Positions 1 to 10,052 are shown, numbered from the stretch's first letter. The stretch is DNA of 64,000 bases from Nostocales cyanobacterium LEGE 11386 (GCA_015207155.1 JADEXK010000018.1:1-64000); one strand, 5' to 3'. Notes: generated by a model not told the origin, from the letters alone. A program made the numbers and translations.

Positions 1-19
1 AGATGTTTATAAGAGACAG
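1..19. other. Probable Nextera/Tn5 mosaic-end adapter remnant
   Basis: The first 19 bases match the 19-bp Tn5 mosaic end used in Nextera libraries (AGATGTGTATAAGAGACAG) at 18 of 19 positions; base 7 is T instead of G. The match begins exactly at base 1. The simplest reading is untrimmed adapter at a contig end, not a genomic transposon end. Confidence 0.85.
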
Positions 20-80
20 GGGGGATGGGGGGACAAGGTGAGTATTTTTGTGCTTTTGCGCTTGTCCCCCACTCCCTACT

Positions 81-956
81 TCAAACTGCAAGATAGCGCC
101 GTAAAAAACTTTCTAAGTTTTCCAATTGAAAATTGAAAATCCTCTCTAAGTTGGCTATTTCCTCTTTTCTACAGAAAAATTCATTGGACAGCAATGTTCT
201 ATAGGTTCCTAAAGCTTTTTGTAATTGGGGGTTAAATAAACCAAAAGCATTCCGTAACCCATCAACAATAAACAGTGGTGAATTAATTACTACTGGCTCT
301 TTGTGGAAAATCTGACTAAAAATCCGGGGAATATCCTCACGTAGTAAAATTTCCGGGCCCCCGACTGGTAAAATCTGGTTACGTGCGCCTGCAACTGTAA
401 CTGAGTCCACCACTATCCTGGCTAAATCATCTGTACTGACAACCGAAGTCCGGTTTTTGGGATCACCAATGAGCAGATACAACCCTGTTTCACGAAATCG
501 CTCTGCCAGTGGCAGTAAGTTCGATGCTAGTCCAGATGGGCGTAAAATAGTGTAATTCAAGCCACTAGCTTCTAGATATTGCTCTACTGCTCTTTTGGCT
601 TTAAATACGGGAGCATCTTCATATCCCCGTTCAGCACCAAGTACCGAAATGAAGACAAAGTGTTTGACTCCATGAGCTTTTGCTTGGTCAATGAGTTCAA
701 TATTGGCGCGGTAGTCTAAGGATAAGGCATCACTATCAGAACCGTGGGCACTAATAATATACTCGACACCCCAACAAGCTTTTTCAATATCCTTTTCCCG
801 TCGCAAATCACCGATGAAGATATCTGCTCCTCGGTGTTCTAACTCACTGTAACGCGAAGTCAGGCGGACAAATGCCCGCGCCGACTTTTCCTGTTGGCGT
901 AGGAGTCGCACGACTCGGCGGCCAATTCCTCCTGTTGCTCCAGTTACCAGAAACAT
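81..956 (-). CDS. NAD(P)-binding SDR family protein (NmrA/Ycf39-like)
   Basis: This is an atypical short-chain dehydrogenase-like protein. Its N-terminus has a Rossmann dinucleotide-binding loop, LVTGATGGIGRRV. The middle has the pattern seen in NmrA/Ycf39-like proteins (FVFISVLGAERG, then a YTILRPSGLASN strand), without a clear catalytic YxxxK. Such proteins often act as redox sensors or assembly factors instead of enzymes. I start it at the ATG at 956, directly before the Rossmann strand. A TTG 18 nt upstream would add six residues. The substrate is unknown. The gene lies beside the contig edge, and its downstream side holds only G/C-rich repeats. Confidence 0.8.
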   Translation of the reverse strand: MFLVTGATGGIGRRVVRLLRQQEKSARAFVRLTSRYSELEHRGADIFIGDLRREKDIEKACWGVEYIISAHGSDSDALSLDYRANIELIDQAKAHGVKHFVFISVLGAERGYEDAPVFKAKRAVEQYLEASGLNYTILRPSGLASNLLPLAERFRETGLYLLIGDPKNRTSVVSTDDLARIVVDSVTVAGARNQILPVGGPEILLREDIPRIFSQIFHKEPVVINSPLFIVDGLRNAFGLFNPQLQKALGTYRTLLSNEFFCRKEEIANLERIFNFQLENLESFLRRYLAV

Positions 957-1096
957 ATAATTAGGTAAAATCAATACTCTCAGCTTCTAGTGTCTCTAAA
1001 ATGCTCGTTTAATGCTAAGAGCCTGAGGAAACTCTAAAAATTAAATTACCCAATTTTTGCATCTATCCCCCCGCTCACTCAGCAATGGGTTTAGTT

Positions 1097-3853
1097 TCAT
1101 CCCTTAGCCAATTTCTCATTACTGGCCTTTAATTTCGGATAAGCAATGCGTTTGTGGTGAAATTGCTGCCAAACATCGACAAAGATTTGGGCAATTTGTG
1201 ACATTTCTTGCCGTGTCAGTCCTGAATCTACCATTTGGTTATCTTGCCATCTGGCACGGAGAATATTATTGAGCATTGTTAAGGCTTGTTCTGGGGTGGC
1301 ATCTTTGAGCGATCGCAGAGCGGCTTCACAGGAGTCTGCTAACATGACTATTCCTGTTTCCCGTGATTGGGGAATTGGGCCATCGTAACGAAAATCTGCT
1401 TCATCTACTGTCAAGTTGGGATCTTCCTGAGCCATTTGCTGTGCTTGGTGATAAAAATAAGCAATTAGCATTGTTCCTTGATGCTCAGGAATAAAAGCTT
1501 GAATAGCCGTAGGTAAAAGGTGTTTCCGCGCCATTACTAACCCTTCACTGACGTGCTTTTTGATAATTTCTGCACTCTTCCAAGGGTCGTCAATCTCTGT
1601 TTCATGTTTATTCGGCCCCCCCATTTGATTTTCAATAAAGCTGAGGGGATCGTGCATTTTGCCGATGTCGTGATATAAAGTGCCTGCCCTGACCAGTTCT
1701 ACATTACATCCCAATTTTTTAGCAGCAGCCTCGGCCAGGGTAGAAACAAACAGGGTGTGCTGAAACGTTCCCGGGGTTTCTGTGGCTAGTCGTTTTAATA
1801 AAGGGCGATTAGGATTCGCCAGTTCAGCTAATCTAATAGGTGTAACTAAATCAAATAATTTTTCCAAATAAGGACTTAAGCCTAAGGCAACAATACTCCA
1901 AGCTAAACCGGATAATGCAAATAACCCAGATCCTTGAAGTACGCTATACCAGCCGGCTCCAAATGCTGCACCAATGAGGAGCTTAATCATCAGGTACGTA
2001 CCACCCTGAGTTAAGGCAATGGCAACACCCAATAATGCTAATTCTTCACGCGATCGCAATCTTTGCGCCATGCAGCTGCCCAATATTCCCGCCGCCCCAC
2101 CAGCTACAAGCGCAATCAAGCTGATTTCCATAGCCATGGGGAGAATGAGCAATAGCAGTCCGACAACTGTCACGCCCAAAGTCGGTGCGTAGAAGCTACC
2201 CAACAATAAACCCACGGCACTCCAAGTGGTATAAGGTATGCCTAAAGTAAGGATTCCTGGGGTACTTAAGGTCAGCAGCAGTACTAACAGGTAATCGCGT
2301 TGCCGCAATTTATACTGCATTCGCCTTTTCACTAAAACAAAAATGCCCACTGCACCCGACACAACACCAGCGAGTTTCATCAACCCCATCCAGTTATTCT
2401 GCCGGCGAATTAGTTGATAATGCTCCAAAACATCAAAGTGCCATTGAGTAATATTCTCTCCTTTGATCACAATCACTTCACCTTGCTGTACCTCCACCAT
2501 CACAGGTGATACGCCATCTGATGCTTTGATGATTCTTTGTCTAGTTTGTTCTTCATCTTTCTTCAGATTCGGCTGTAGTGAAGCTGTTAACAGTTTGGTT
2601 GCCAAAAATTCAGAATTTTTTGGGACAAATGTTTGCACTTGTAGGCTCACGGCATTTTGTAAAATGCTTGACGGCAATCCTGGGGGAATTCCTTGAGCTA
2701 GAATTCTCTCTGCACTCTGGCGAATTCCTGTTTTTGTTTGTGCCCACTCGTTATCTGATAGTTCCAGTAGAGTAGTGTCGTTATAAAGTTGTTTTGAGTT
2801 AGTAGACTCTCGCTGTAACAGTTGGAACTTGGCTTGAGAATATGCTTGGCGCACTTGGGAGATTTGGACAATGAGTGAGGACAAGCTTTGCTCTGAAGTC
2901 GTGAGCCGATAAGCCTTTAGTTCTGCTACTGCTTGATTAAAGTAAGTTTTTGGGGCAACATTAACGGGTTTTACTTCTAAAGGAGACAGATAAAGGGGCA
3001 GATTACTGGAGTTGAGGAGAGTAGACAGCGATTGAGGTTCTGGAATCAGCACACCTGTGGATGATGGCAATAAAGGCAGATACTCTGAAGTCGGAAGTTT
3101 TTGTGCTACGCCACCTGGGAGCTTCATTTTGAGACTATTTCTGTATCTGCCAACTAAAAATCCTGATTTCTTTTGGCTAGTATTTTCTAAAGTTATGAGT
3201 AGCGCTTGCCATTCCGAGGCAGAAGCAGAGCGCAGATAATGCTGAACCGAAACCGACAAAACTGACGTGTCAAAAAAAGGAAAAGATCCGGCAGTAGTGC
3301 GGATTTCATTAGCCTCATCTAGCAGTTGCTGTAAATTTTTGTTAATTTTTTCCGTCTTTTGGACATCGACCATCAACACTGGTACGGAACTTTTACTTGC
3401 AGCTTGGCGCTGGGCTTCTGTTTCTTCTTGATCCTCAATGCTAGCAGTATAAGGCGCTCTCATTGTTTGTGGTGCGGGAGTCCCTACTGTCAACTGGGGT
3501 TGATTATATAGTTTGTGCCCCATAACTCCTGTGAGGGATACTACTGCGATCGCCAAAACAACAGAGGAACGCTTTTCATGCACCCAGCCTAGACATACTG
3601 CATCAATCCCACGTTGAATTTTGACTGATTTTGTCATTGTTCTGAGCGCTATTTCTCGTTTTCGGTATTCGCTGTTGTCGTTGGTTTTCAATAAATACAG
3701 GAGTAAATTATTGAGGATAGCACTTTGGCGGTTGGTACTGTGTTGATTGCTCACTTCCCCACGCAACTGTGTTTTCCGGCGTCGTACTTGGTACCGTCGT
3801 CGCCAGTAAGTGAGTTGCTTGCTCAAAGACTTAAAAAATCGCTGTGTTTTCAT
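1097..3853 (-). CDS. 7TM-HD family phosphohydrolase (PgpH-like)
   Basis: A large membrane protein with the PgpH/YqfF architecture. A basic cytosolic N-terminus leads to one membrane helix near residue 95-115. A long extracytoplasmic 7TMR-HDED region follows, then a block of seven membrane helices, and a C-terminal HD domain (HTLFVSTLAEAA, then YHDIGKMHDP, then PEHQGT and DSCEAALRS). In Firmicutes PgpH hydrolyses c-di-AMP; that activity is inferred here. The HD metal ligands (H, HD, H, D) are visible. The longest frame begins at a TTG at 3892, but the ATG at 3853 has AGAGG just upstream and gives 918 residues, the expected size. The gene is monocistronic as far as can be seen. Confidence 0.88.
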   Translation of the reverse strand: MKTQRFFKSLSKQLTYWRRRYQVRRRKTQLRGEVSNQHSTNRQSAILNNLLLYLLKTNDNSEYRKREIALRTMTKSVKIQRGIDAVCLGWVHEKRSSVVLAIAVVSLTGVMGHKLYNQPQLTVGTPAPQTMRAPYTASIEDQEETEAQRQAASKSSVPVLMVDVQKTEKINKNLQQLLDEANEIRTTAGSFPFFDTSVLSVSVQHYLRSASASEWQALLITLENTSQKKSGFLVGRYRNSLKMKLPGGVAQKLPTSEYLPLLPSSTGVLIPEPQSLSTLLNSSNLPLYLSPLEVKPVNVAPKTYFNQAVAELKAYRLTTSEQSLSSLIVQISQVRQAYSQAKFQLLQRESTNSKQLYNDTTLLELSDNEWAQTKTGIRQSAERILAQGIPPGLPSSILQNAVSLQVQTFVPKNSEFLATKLLTASLQPNLKKDEEQTRQRIIKASDGVSPVMVEVQQGEVIVIKGENITQWHFDVLEHYQLIRRQNNWMGLMKLAGVVSGAVGIFVLVKRRMQYKLRQRDYLLVLLLTLSTPGILTLGIPYTTWSAVGLLLGSFYAPTLGVTVVGLLLLILPMAMEISLIALVAGGAAGILGSCMAQRLRSREELALLGVAIALTQGGTYLMIKLLIGAAFGAGWYSVLQGSGLFALSGLAWSIVALGLSPYLEKLFDLVTPIRLAELANPNRPLLKRLATETPGTFQHTLFVSTLAEAAAKKLGCNVELVRAGTLYHDIGKMHDPLSFIENQMGGPNKHETEIDDPWKSAEIIKKHVSEGLVMARKHLLPTAIQAFIPEHQGTMLIAYFYHQAQQMAQEDPNLTVDEADFRYDGPIPQSRETGIVMLADSCEAALRSLKDATPEQALTMLNNILRARWQDNQMVDSGLTRQEMSQIAQIFVDVWQQFHHKRIAYPKLKASNEKLAKG

Positions 3854-4095
3854 TACCTCTGGCTGCTGACTAGATAGCTCAAAACAAGACAATCCTCAGA
3901 GAAGTCCCAGAGGTGGCGGCAGACGCGATGAGAACATCAGTGATGGGATATGGTTGAAGCCAATGGGCCACAATAGCTACCTACAGACTAAGGTTATGTG
4001 TTCATGAGAAAATTGGTGAATAAAAAACAACTAAATTTTATAGTTGTTTGTTGGTAGTTGGTGTTTTGCGCCTAAAGTTTGAACAGTAACAATTA

Positions 4096-5055
4096 TTAAC
4101 GCGAACGGATGACGCGAGGAGCTGCAAAGACGCAAAGTTGAGCCGCCTGTTCGTCAAATCTCACGCATCCTTTCTCTGGAAACTTCCCTGGATGTAGGGC
4201 AACATCATACACTCCTGACCACACAGCAACAAGTGCATCAGCTAATTCTAGCATCTGGGAAAAATTTGCTAGTTCCCCGGCGGTTAAATTGGCTGAAGAT
4301 AATAAAACTTGCCACTTAACAGGAATACCCACGGTACTGTTATAAGCTCCTGACAAAGCACCAGTTATTGCACTTATAGTTTGTATCTGTAAAAATCCAG
4401 TTTCTTGTCGCCAGGCTTGTTCCTTATAGGTAGCTCGCGAAACCGCTAACCGAAAGTCTTCTAAGGTGCTAAGAAAACAATAAAATGCCATAGCGACAGC
4501 ATAAATCGACTCTTGTTCCTTACTTAGTTCGGCTTGTGCTGTTTCTAACCCAGCGCCTTGGTTTAATAACTCATAAACTTTTAATAATTGTTGTGGTAGG
4601 AGTGTGGGTGTTTCTCCGATAAAAGCGATTATTTCTGGGATGAGGGTTTGCGGTTGAAGTTGTTCTGTGAGGGATTGAGCGATCGCATACCCTACTGCTA
4701 GTGTGCCATCTCTGACCATTGGGTCATACTCCCATATTTGCAACACATGCAGTAAGTTTTGTCGCAGTTGAATTGTATTTTCATGAAAAAAAAGAGCCAC
4801 AGGTAGTGTGGCAATAATAACTTTTGGTGAGACTTTTTCAGTTATATCTAAATGAGGAGATTTTTGGTGATGACGCTCTAACCAATTATCTAAATCTAAT
4901 TTACCTAGCTCGATTAAACTTTTAGTACCCAAAACCGCTATTTTATCTACTTCAGAACCAATTTGAGAGTGCTTGTCAGCATCCTTAGCTAACATTTCAC
5001 CCAATAATGCCCCAACTAAAGTACCTCTAAACCGATTAATCAGTGAGTAGCGCAT
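4096..5055 (-). CDS. ADP-ribosylglycohydrolase-fold protein, probably catalytically inactive
   Basis: The N-terminus (NRFRGTLVGALLGEML) and a later block (ISAITGALSGAYNSTVGIPVKW) follow the ADP-ribosylglycohydrolase (DraG/ARH) fold. In active members these segments read FRGALxGxAxGDAxG and DxDTxAAIxGAxxGAxxGxxxIP. Here the first Asp of the magnesium site is replaced in GEMLA, and the DTDT motif is replaced by IQTIS. The TDDT-type element after the first helix is also not visible. The protein is all-helical and 319 residues long, close to family size. I infer a structural, ADP-ribose-binding or regulatory role. The ATG at 5055 is the only sensible start. Confidence 0.7.
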   Translation of the reverse strand: MRYSLINRFRGTLVGALLGEMLAKDADKHSQIGSEVDKIAVLGTKSLIELGKLDLDNWLERHHQKSPHLDITEKVSPKVIIATLPVALFFHENTIQLRQNLLHVLQIWEYDPMVRDGTLAVGYAIAQSLTEQLQPQTLIPEIIAFIGETPTLLPQQLLKVYELLNQGAGLETAQAELSKEQESIYAVAMAFYCFLSTLEDFRLAVSRATYKEQAWRQETGFLQIQTISAITGALSGAYNSTVGIPVKWQVLLSSANLTAGELANFSQMLELADALVAVWSGVYDVALHPGKFPEKGCVRFDEQAAQLCVFAAPRVIRSR

Positions 5056-5280
5056 ATTAAAAAAAATTAAAATTTTTAAAGAAATATTTTATCCTTTCCC
5101 TATTTAGATAAAAATCTTGGTCAAAAGACTCTTTTTTCACCTCTTAACTTAGCGCTCTTTGCGTCCTTTGCAGTTAAATACATTACATCCAAACCAAAAA
5201 GACGCAAAGAAAGATATTTTATGAGTCAACTTGAAAGGGTTAAAGAATTATGTTTGAACCTTATTTATCTTTAACTTTTT

Positions 5281-5769
5281 TTAATTTTTTAAATGATGCA
5301 CTAAAGCCTGTAAGCCTAACAAATAACTTTGGATACCAAAACCACTGATTTGCCCTATGGCTACGGGTGCTATGTAAGAATGGTGGCGGAAGTCTTCCCG
5401 GCGATAAATGTTGCTTAAATGTACTTCTACCGTAGGTAAGTTAACACCAGCGATCGCATCGCGCAAAGCCACACTTGTGTGAGTGTAAGCTCCTGGATTA
5501 ATCAAAATTCCCTGATGGTTTCCTAATGCCTCATGAATAGCATCTATCAAAACTCCTTCATGGTTCGACTGCACGGGAATTATTTTCGCCTGAAACTTGA
5601 GAGCTTCTTCTTCTAGCCAGCGATTAATTTCAGCCAAACTCGAGGAACCATAAATTCCTGGTTCTCGCTGTCCGAGTAAATTTAGGTTTGGCCCGTGCAG
5701 CACCAAAATGCTTAGAGGTGGCGACAAGTTCAATACCTTCAGGTTCTTAACGACGACGCGATCGTTCAT
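5281..5769 (-). CDS. aroQ: Type II 3-dehydroquinate dehydratase
   Basis: AroQ converts 3-dehydroquinate to 3-dehydroshikimate, the third step of the shikimate pathway. The type II fold is clear: [19 protein letters not shown] carries the catalytic Arg and Tyr on the mobile loop, NPGAYTHTS is the substrate-binding strand, and [17 protein letters not shown] carries the catalytic His. The length of 162 residues is normal, with about 18 extra at the N-terminus. The start at 5769 lies inside the upstream 45-codon ORF on the same strand, in another frame. The two reading frames overlap by 23 nt, which suggests translational coupling. Confidence 0.95.
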   Translation of the reverse strand: MNDRVVVKNLKVLNLSPPLSILVLHGPNLNLLGQREPGIYGSSSLAEINRWLEEEALKFQAKIIPVQSNHEGVLIDAIHEALGNHQGILINPGAYTHTSVALRDAIAGVNLPTVEVHLSNIYRREDFRHHSYIAPVAIGQISGFGIQSYLLGLQALVHHLKN

Positions 5770-5884
5770 TCACAGGAATCGGAATCAGTTCTGGTTCCGG
5801 TTCAGCTTCCGGCCCTAGTAGGGCTTCAATAAGCTTGCGTGCCAATTCTTTCAGCTTTTCTAGCACCTTTTCTATATAGTCCAT
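5747..5884 (-). CDS. Small 45-residue protein overlapping the aroQ start
   Basis: An ATG at 5884 opens a frame of 45 codons ending at a TAA inside aroQ, 23 nt past the aroQ ATG. The first 24 residues ([20 protein letters not shown] and following) form a strongly amphipathic Lys/Glu/Leu helix. A Pro/Glu-rich stretch and an Arg-rich end (NERSRRR) follow. A helix this regular is unlikely in random sequence. I do not recognise a family. The overlap suggests a leader that couples translation to aroQ, or a small helical protein in its own right. Confidence 0.55.
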   Translation of the reverse strand: MDYIEKVLEKLKELARKLIEALLGPEAEPEPELIPIPVNERSRRR

Positions 5885-6115
5885 TGAACTGATCGCTCCT
5901 GAGATACTACCTCAATTTTTGACTAACAGCTACGCAGAATCAGCGCGCTTTTGCACCTCTGGTTTGTAGTTGGGCTTGACATAAACTGCCAAATTTTAGG
6001 GTTGAGTTATTTCCCGGATTTGGTGTTGTCATCTCCCTTGCTTTTTAGAGTATCACATTACAAACCGACAAGACTGCTTCTTACAAAGGATGGGTATTGA
6101 GGATCAACAGTCAAG

Positions 6116-6152
6116 AGTCCATAGTCAGCAAGTTTTCCTACAACTATGGACT
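6116..6152. repeat. Inverted repeat downstream of topA
   Basis: A 10-bp arm AGTCCATAGT is mirrored by ACTATGGACT after a 17-nt loop. On the plus strand a T-rich stretch follows, so it could stop plus-strand transcription. It lies 25 nt after the topA stop on the other strand. The surrounding heptamer-like AGTCAAGAGTCCATAGTC text resembles the repeats that scatter through Nostoc genomes. Confidence 0.5.
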
Positions 6153-6176
6153 TTTGATTTTTGACGTTAACTAGTC

Positions 6177-8828
6177 TTAGTCTTCTGCATCATTTCTTTT
6201 AGCACCAGTCTTGGATGATTTAGCAGTTGACTTAGATCGAGAAGTTGTTGATTTACTCGTTTTGCGAGTAGATTTCTTGGCCGATGCTTTGGTTGCTAAT
6301 AATTGTAGCGCTGTAGATAGCGTTACATCTTCCACAGACTGACCTTCTGGGATACTCACATTAATTTTGCCGTGCTTGATATAAGGGCCGTAGGGGCCAT
6401 CATAGATGTTCACTGGCGTATCGTCTTCGGGGTGCGCGCCTAGTTCGCGTAAGGCTGCTTTGGACTTGCTACTGCTAGAGCCACGCCCCTTTTTCGGTTC
6501 AGATAATAACTCTAATGCCCGTTCTAGGGAAACTGTGAGTACATCATCACCAGCTTTGAGGGAGCGGTAGTCTTTTCCTTCCTTACCTTGATCATGAACC
6601 ACGTAAGGGCCAAAACGTCCCAAACTAGCTTGGATTTTACCACCTGTGACCGGATGCACTCCTAATATCCGGGGTAAAGCCAAAAGACCCACAGCCATCT
6701 CTAAGGTGACATTTTCTGGTGTGACACCTTTGGGTAGCGAAGCTTGTTTAGGTTTGGGATTTTCTTCGGTTTTGTCACCTAACTGCACGTAGGGGCCGTA
6801 AGTACCAATTTTCACATATATCGGTTCTCCTGTTTCGGGATGCCGACCTACTTGGTCAGGACCTGCGGTTTTTTGCCTGAGCAGTACTTCTACTTGTTTG
6901 GGATCGAGGTCAGCTGGTGTTAGGTCTTTGGGAATTGAAGCCGTAACGACAGCACCATCATTTTCGACTTCGATGTAAGGGCCATATTTGCCAATACGGA
7001 CTTTGACATGTAAATTTTCTAATTCTACGGTTCTGGCTTTGCTGGCATCAATTTGATTTTCCTGCTCTTTAACTAAGGTTTCTAAACCTTTATCACCTAA
7101 ATAAAATTCTCGCAAGTAAGGTAACCACTTAGCTTCACCTGTGGCAATGTCATCTAGGGTTTGCTCCATTTTGGAGGTGAAACTAGGATCTACGACATCA
7201 GGGAAATGTTTTTCCAAAAGGTCGGTGACAGCAAAGGCGGTGAAGGTAGGAATTAAGGCGTTACTCACCAATTGGGCATAACCCTTATCGATAATTGTAC
7301 CGATGATGCTGGCGTAGGTACTGGGACGACCAATGCCTTCACTTTCTAGGGTTTTCACCAAAGTAGCTTCAGTGTACCTCGCTGGTGGTTGGGTTTCGTG
7401 ACCTACTGCTTCTAGCTCGGTACAATCTGGATGATCCCCAACTTTCAGGTTAGGCAAAATAACTTCCTGATCTTCCAATGCTGCTTCAGGATCGTCTGAA
7501 CCTTCGACATAAGCACGTAAAAAACCAGGAAAATCAATGCGCTTACCAGAAGAACGAAAGCCTGCGTCTTCGACTTGTAACTGTACCGCAATTTGGGTTT
7601 GCCGACAGTCAGCCATTTGGCTGGCGACAGTACGTTTCCAAATCAAGTCATAAACAGCAAGTTCCCGACCGCTTAAACCAGTTTCTTGGGGAGTGCGGAA
7701 AGTGCTACCCGCCGGACGAATGGCTTCGTGGGCTTCTTGTGCGCCTTTAGATTTGGTGGTGTATTGCCGGGGTTGGGGGCTGAGGTAGTTTTTGCCGTAA
7801 AGTTGTTCTACACAACTACGAGCAGCTGCGATCGCCTGATCAGACAAATGTACTGAGTCTGTACGCATGTAGGTAATATACCCTTGCTCGTACAAATTTT
7901 GAGCAATTCGCATTGTGTCTCTAGCTGAGAGACGCAGTTTGCGGTTAGATTCTTGTTGCAGTGTTGAGGTGGTAAACGGTGGCGCAGGTTTACGCGTCAC
8001 TGGACGTTCTTCGATGTCGGTAACGCTCCAGGTTTTCCCTGTCAGACGTTCTTTGAGGTCTACTGCTTGGGCTTCGTTGAGCAATAAGACGTTACGTCCT
8101 GCGGCAATTTGTCCAGTTGCTGGATCAAAATCGCTACCAGTGGCTATTTTTGTTCCTCCCAAGGTCATCAACTGGGCACCAAAGGAAGTTTTTTCCTGCA
8201 CCAAGCTAGCTTTCAAATCCCAGTAAGTACCTTCATGGAAGGCGCGGCGTTGGCGTTCCTTTTTGACTAACAGTCGTACAGCTACAGATTGCACTCGCCC
8301 AGCAGATAATCCCCAGGCGATTTTTTTCCACAGCAGGGGAGACAGGGTATAGCCAACTAATCGATCTAAAATTCGCCGTGTTTCTTGGGCGCGAACTAAC
8401 TGCTCGTCAATATTGCGGCAGTTTTTCAAAGCTTTTTTGATCGCGTCTTGGGTAATTTCGTGAAACACCATCCGCTTAGTCGGAACTTTTGGCTTCAGCA
8501 ACTGGTACAAATGCCAACTAATGCTTTCACCTTCCCGGTCTTCGTCAGTTGCCAGAATCAGTTCATCTGCTTCTTTGAGGGCATCTTTGAGCTGGGTGAC
8601 AACTTTCTTTTTGTCTTTGGGGACAACATACACCGGTTCAAAGTCGGCGTCTACATTTACCCCCAGCTGTGCCCACCGTTCCGCTTTCACAGAGGCGGGA
8701 ATTTCACTAGCCGATTGGGGTAGGTCACGTACATGACCCATAGACGCTTCCACCCGATAGTCTTTTGGCAGGTAGTTGCGAATGGTGCGAGCTTTGGTCG
8801 GAGATTCGACGATGACGAGAGTTGACAT
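6177..8828 (-). CDS. topA: DNA topoisomerase I (type IA)
   Basis: TopA relaxes negative supercoils by passing a strand through a transient 5'-phosphotyrosine break. The TOPRIM domain is at the N-terminus ([17 protein letters not shown] and [15 protein letters not shown]). The active-site tyrosine sits in [14 protein letters not shown] near residue 320. From about residue 600 there are four copies of the C-terminal topoisomerase repeat, each marked by YGPY or FGPY followed by a short hairpin. The last 40 residues are Lys/Ser/Thr-rich and probably bind DNA non-specifically. No four-Cys zinc ribbons of the E. coli type are visible. At 883 residues it is normal for a cyanobacterium. The start ATG at 8828 directly precedes the first TOPRIM strand. 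Confidence 0.97.
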   Translation of the reverse strand: MSTLVIVESPTKARTIRNYLPKDYRVEASMGHVRDLPQSASEIPASVKAERWAQLGVNVDADFEPVYVVPKDKKKVVTQLKDALKEADELILATDEDREGESISWHLYQLLKPKVPTKRMVFHEITQDAIKKALKNCRNIDEQLVRAQETRRILDRLVGYTLSPLLWKKIAWGLSAGRVQSVAVRLLVKKERQRRAFHEGTYWDLKASLVQEKTSFGAQLMTLGGTKIATGSDFDPATGQIAAGRNVLLLNEAQAVDLKERLTGKTWSVTDIEERPVTRKPAPPFTTSTLQQESNRKLRLSARDTMRIAQNLYEQGYITYMRTDSVHLSDQAIAAARSCVEQLYGKNYLSPQPRQYTTKSKGAQEAHEAIRPAGSTFRTPQETGLSGRELAVYDLIWKRTVASQMADCRQTQIAVQLQVEDAGFRSSGKRIDFPGFLRAYVEGSDDPEAALEDQEVILPNLKVGDHPDCTELEAVGHETQPPARYTEATLVKTLESEGIGRPSTYASIIGTIIDKGYAQLVSNALIPTFTAFAVTDLLEKHFPDVVDPSFTSKMEQTLDDIATGEAKWLPYLREFYLGDKGLETLVKEQENQIDASKARTVELENLHVKVRIGKYGPYIEVENDGAVVTASIPKDLTPADLDPKQVEVLLRQKTAGPDQVGRHPETGEPIYVKIGTYGPYVQLGDKTEENPKPKQASLPKGVTPENVTLEMAVGLLALPRILGVHPVTGGKIQASLGRFGPYVVHDQGKEGKDYRSLKAGDDVLTVSLERALELLSEPKKGRGSSSSKSKAALRELGAHPEDDTPVNIYDGPYGPYIKHGKINVSIPEGQSVEDVTLSTALQLLATKASAKKSTRKTSKSTTSRSKSTAKSSKTGAKRNDAED

Positions 8829-9714
8829 GGAAATTTCAAGAAAAAAAGTAGCTGCTAAGCTAAACAGTCAAATTGAGGTAATTTCGGTGAAATGTCAAGA
8901 TAAAACGTCACGCTTAGGGCTGTGATTTAATCCTTACATAAACTGCCCACTAGGTTGACAATACACTAATTTTATGGCGCAGCCGTTCCTAGCGGATAGG
9001 GTAGAGGATTGCTAGGCATGAATTGCCAGCTATTTCAATCTTTAACTTATCTAGGGCATAATTGGCGAATAGAGTTTTCAAAATACCCCTGAAGTTGAAT
9101 AGGGTGATACTTTACCTTAACTCCTTTAATTGAACTGGAGAGAAGACAGACAAGATTGAGTTTATTTGCGTCATTTCCCCTGCTGTTGTTTTCCTTCTCC
9201 TGCTTGTGTCATGTTCCCTTTGTCTCAAAAGGCTGTGCCCAAATTAAACCAAACTTGAGAGCCAAAAAGAGAAGTGGGACTAATGACTATAATGCACGCT
9301 ACTGGGCTAACACGTCTAAATTGATGCATGACAGTTGTTTGACTAGGATGGGCGTCTCGTCTGTCCGGTGCAGTCAAGATGCCCACAATAGAAGAGTTAT
9401 ATTTAGTACATTATTTTATTTGTGCCAGTCCACTACAAAATTAATACTGATAATTACTGTGTAATAGCACACGAAGCCAGCAACCAGATAAATGGGGAAA
9501 TTTATCTAGAGGCATTTGCTGCATATACCTAACTCTCTTAAATTGAACAATAAGCTAAAAAAATAATAAATATAGACAAATTTGATGAATTATACCATAG
9601 ATTTGAAAAAAATAGGAAGATTTAAGCTTTTTCTCGCTAAAAGTATATGTTAGGATAATTTTGGAGAAGTTAAGTTCGGCGATACGAATCTTGTTTTTAG
9701 TAATAATTGCAAGC
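8829..9714. other. Long intergenic region between topA and rbp
   Basis: This divergent spacer must hold the topA promoter and the promoter and leader of the RNA-binding protein. A plus-strand frame of about 100 codons around 9156-9464 has no recognisable domain, low-complexity C/T-rich text and no clear ribosome site, so I do not call it a gene. No tRNA-like or other known RNA fold was recognised. Confidence 0.5.
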
Positions 9715-9759
9715 GGCTCTCCGGATGAACATCTCTGCATCAATGGATTCTGGAGAGTT
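9715..9759 (+). promoter_or_regulatory. Hairpin masking the Shine-Dalgarno site of the RNA-binding protein gene
   Basis: The ribosome site GGAGAG at 9752-9757 is fully complementary to CTCTCC at 9717-9722. Pairing continues inward through 9725/9749 and outward by two G-U pairs to 9715/9759, giving up to 11 bp around a 23-nt loop. The ATG follows at 9762. This would hide the ribosome site until opened by temperature, protein or another RNA. It was found by reading; no folding energy was computed. Confidence 0.5.
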
Positions 9760-9761
9760 TC

Positions 9762-10052
9762 ATGTCAATTTACGTAGGGAACCTATCCTACAGCGTCACA
9801 GAAGACGACCTCACTAAAGTATTTTCCGATTACGGCACTGTCAAGCGTGTTCAATTACCCACAGATAGGGAAACTGGACGCGCACGGGGTTTTGGTTTCG
9901 TAGAAATGGAATCAGAAGCCGCAGAAGATGCTGCAATTGAGGCTTTAGACGGTGCCGAATGGATGGGTCGTGTAATGAAAGTTAATAAAGCTAGACCACG
10001 GGAGGAAAAAAGTAGCCGCTCTGGTGGTGGTGGATACTCACGACGTTATTAA
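9762..10052 (+). CDS. RNA-binding protein with one RRM and a Gly-rich tail (RbpA family)
   Basis: A 96-residue protein made of a single RNA recognition motif with RNP2 (IYVGNLS) at residues 3-9 and RNP1 (RGFGFVEM) near residue 45. It ends in a short Gly-rich tail, SRSGGGGYSRRY. This is the cyanobacterial RbpA type. Many members are induced by cold and are thought to act on mRNA stability, translation or localisation at the thylakoid. The start is decided by GGAGAG five bases before the ATG. That ribosome site is masked by an upstream complementary segment. Several paralogues are normally present per genome, so I give no rbp letter. Confidence 0.93.
   Translation: MSIYVGNLSYSVTEDDLTKVFSDYGTVKRVQLPTDRETGRARGFGFVEMESEAAEDAAIEALDGAEWMGRVMKVNKARPREEKSSRSGGGGYSRRY

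Noticed and set aside
9156..9464. A plus-strand frame of about 100 codons in the topA-rbp spacer
   Set aside because: The product has no domain, is rich in C/T-derived Ser, Phe and Leu, has no convincing ribosome site and lies in repeat-like text.
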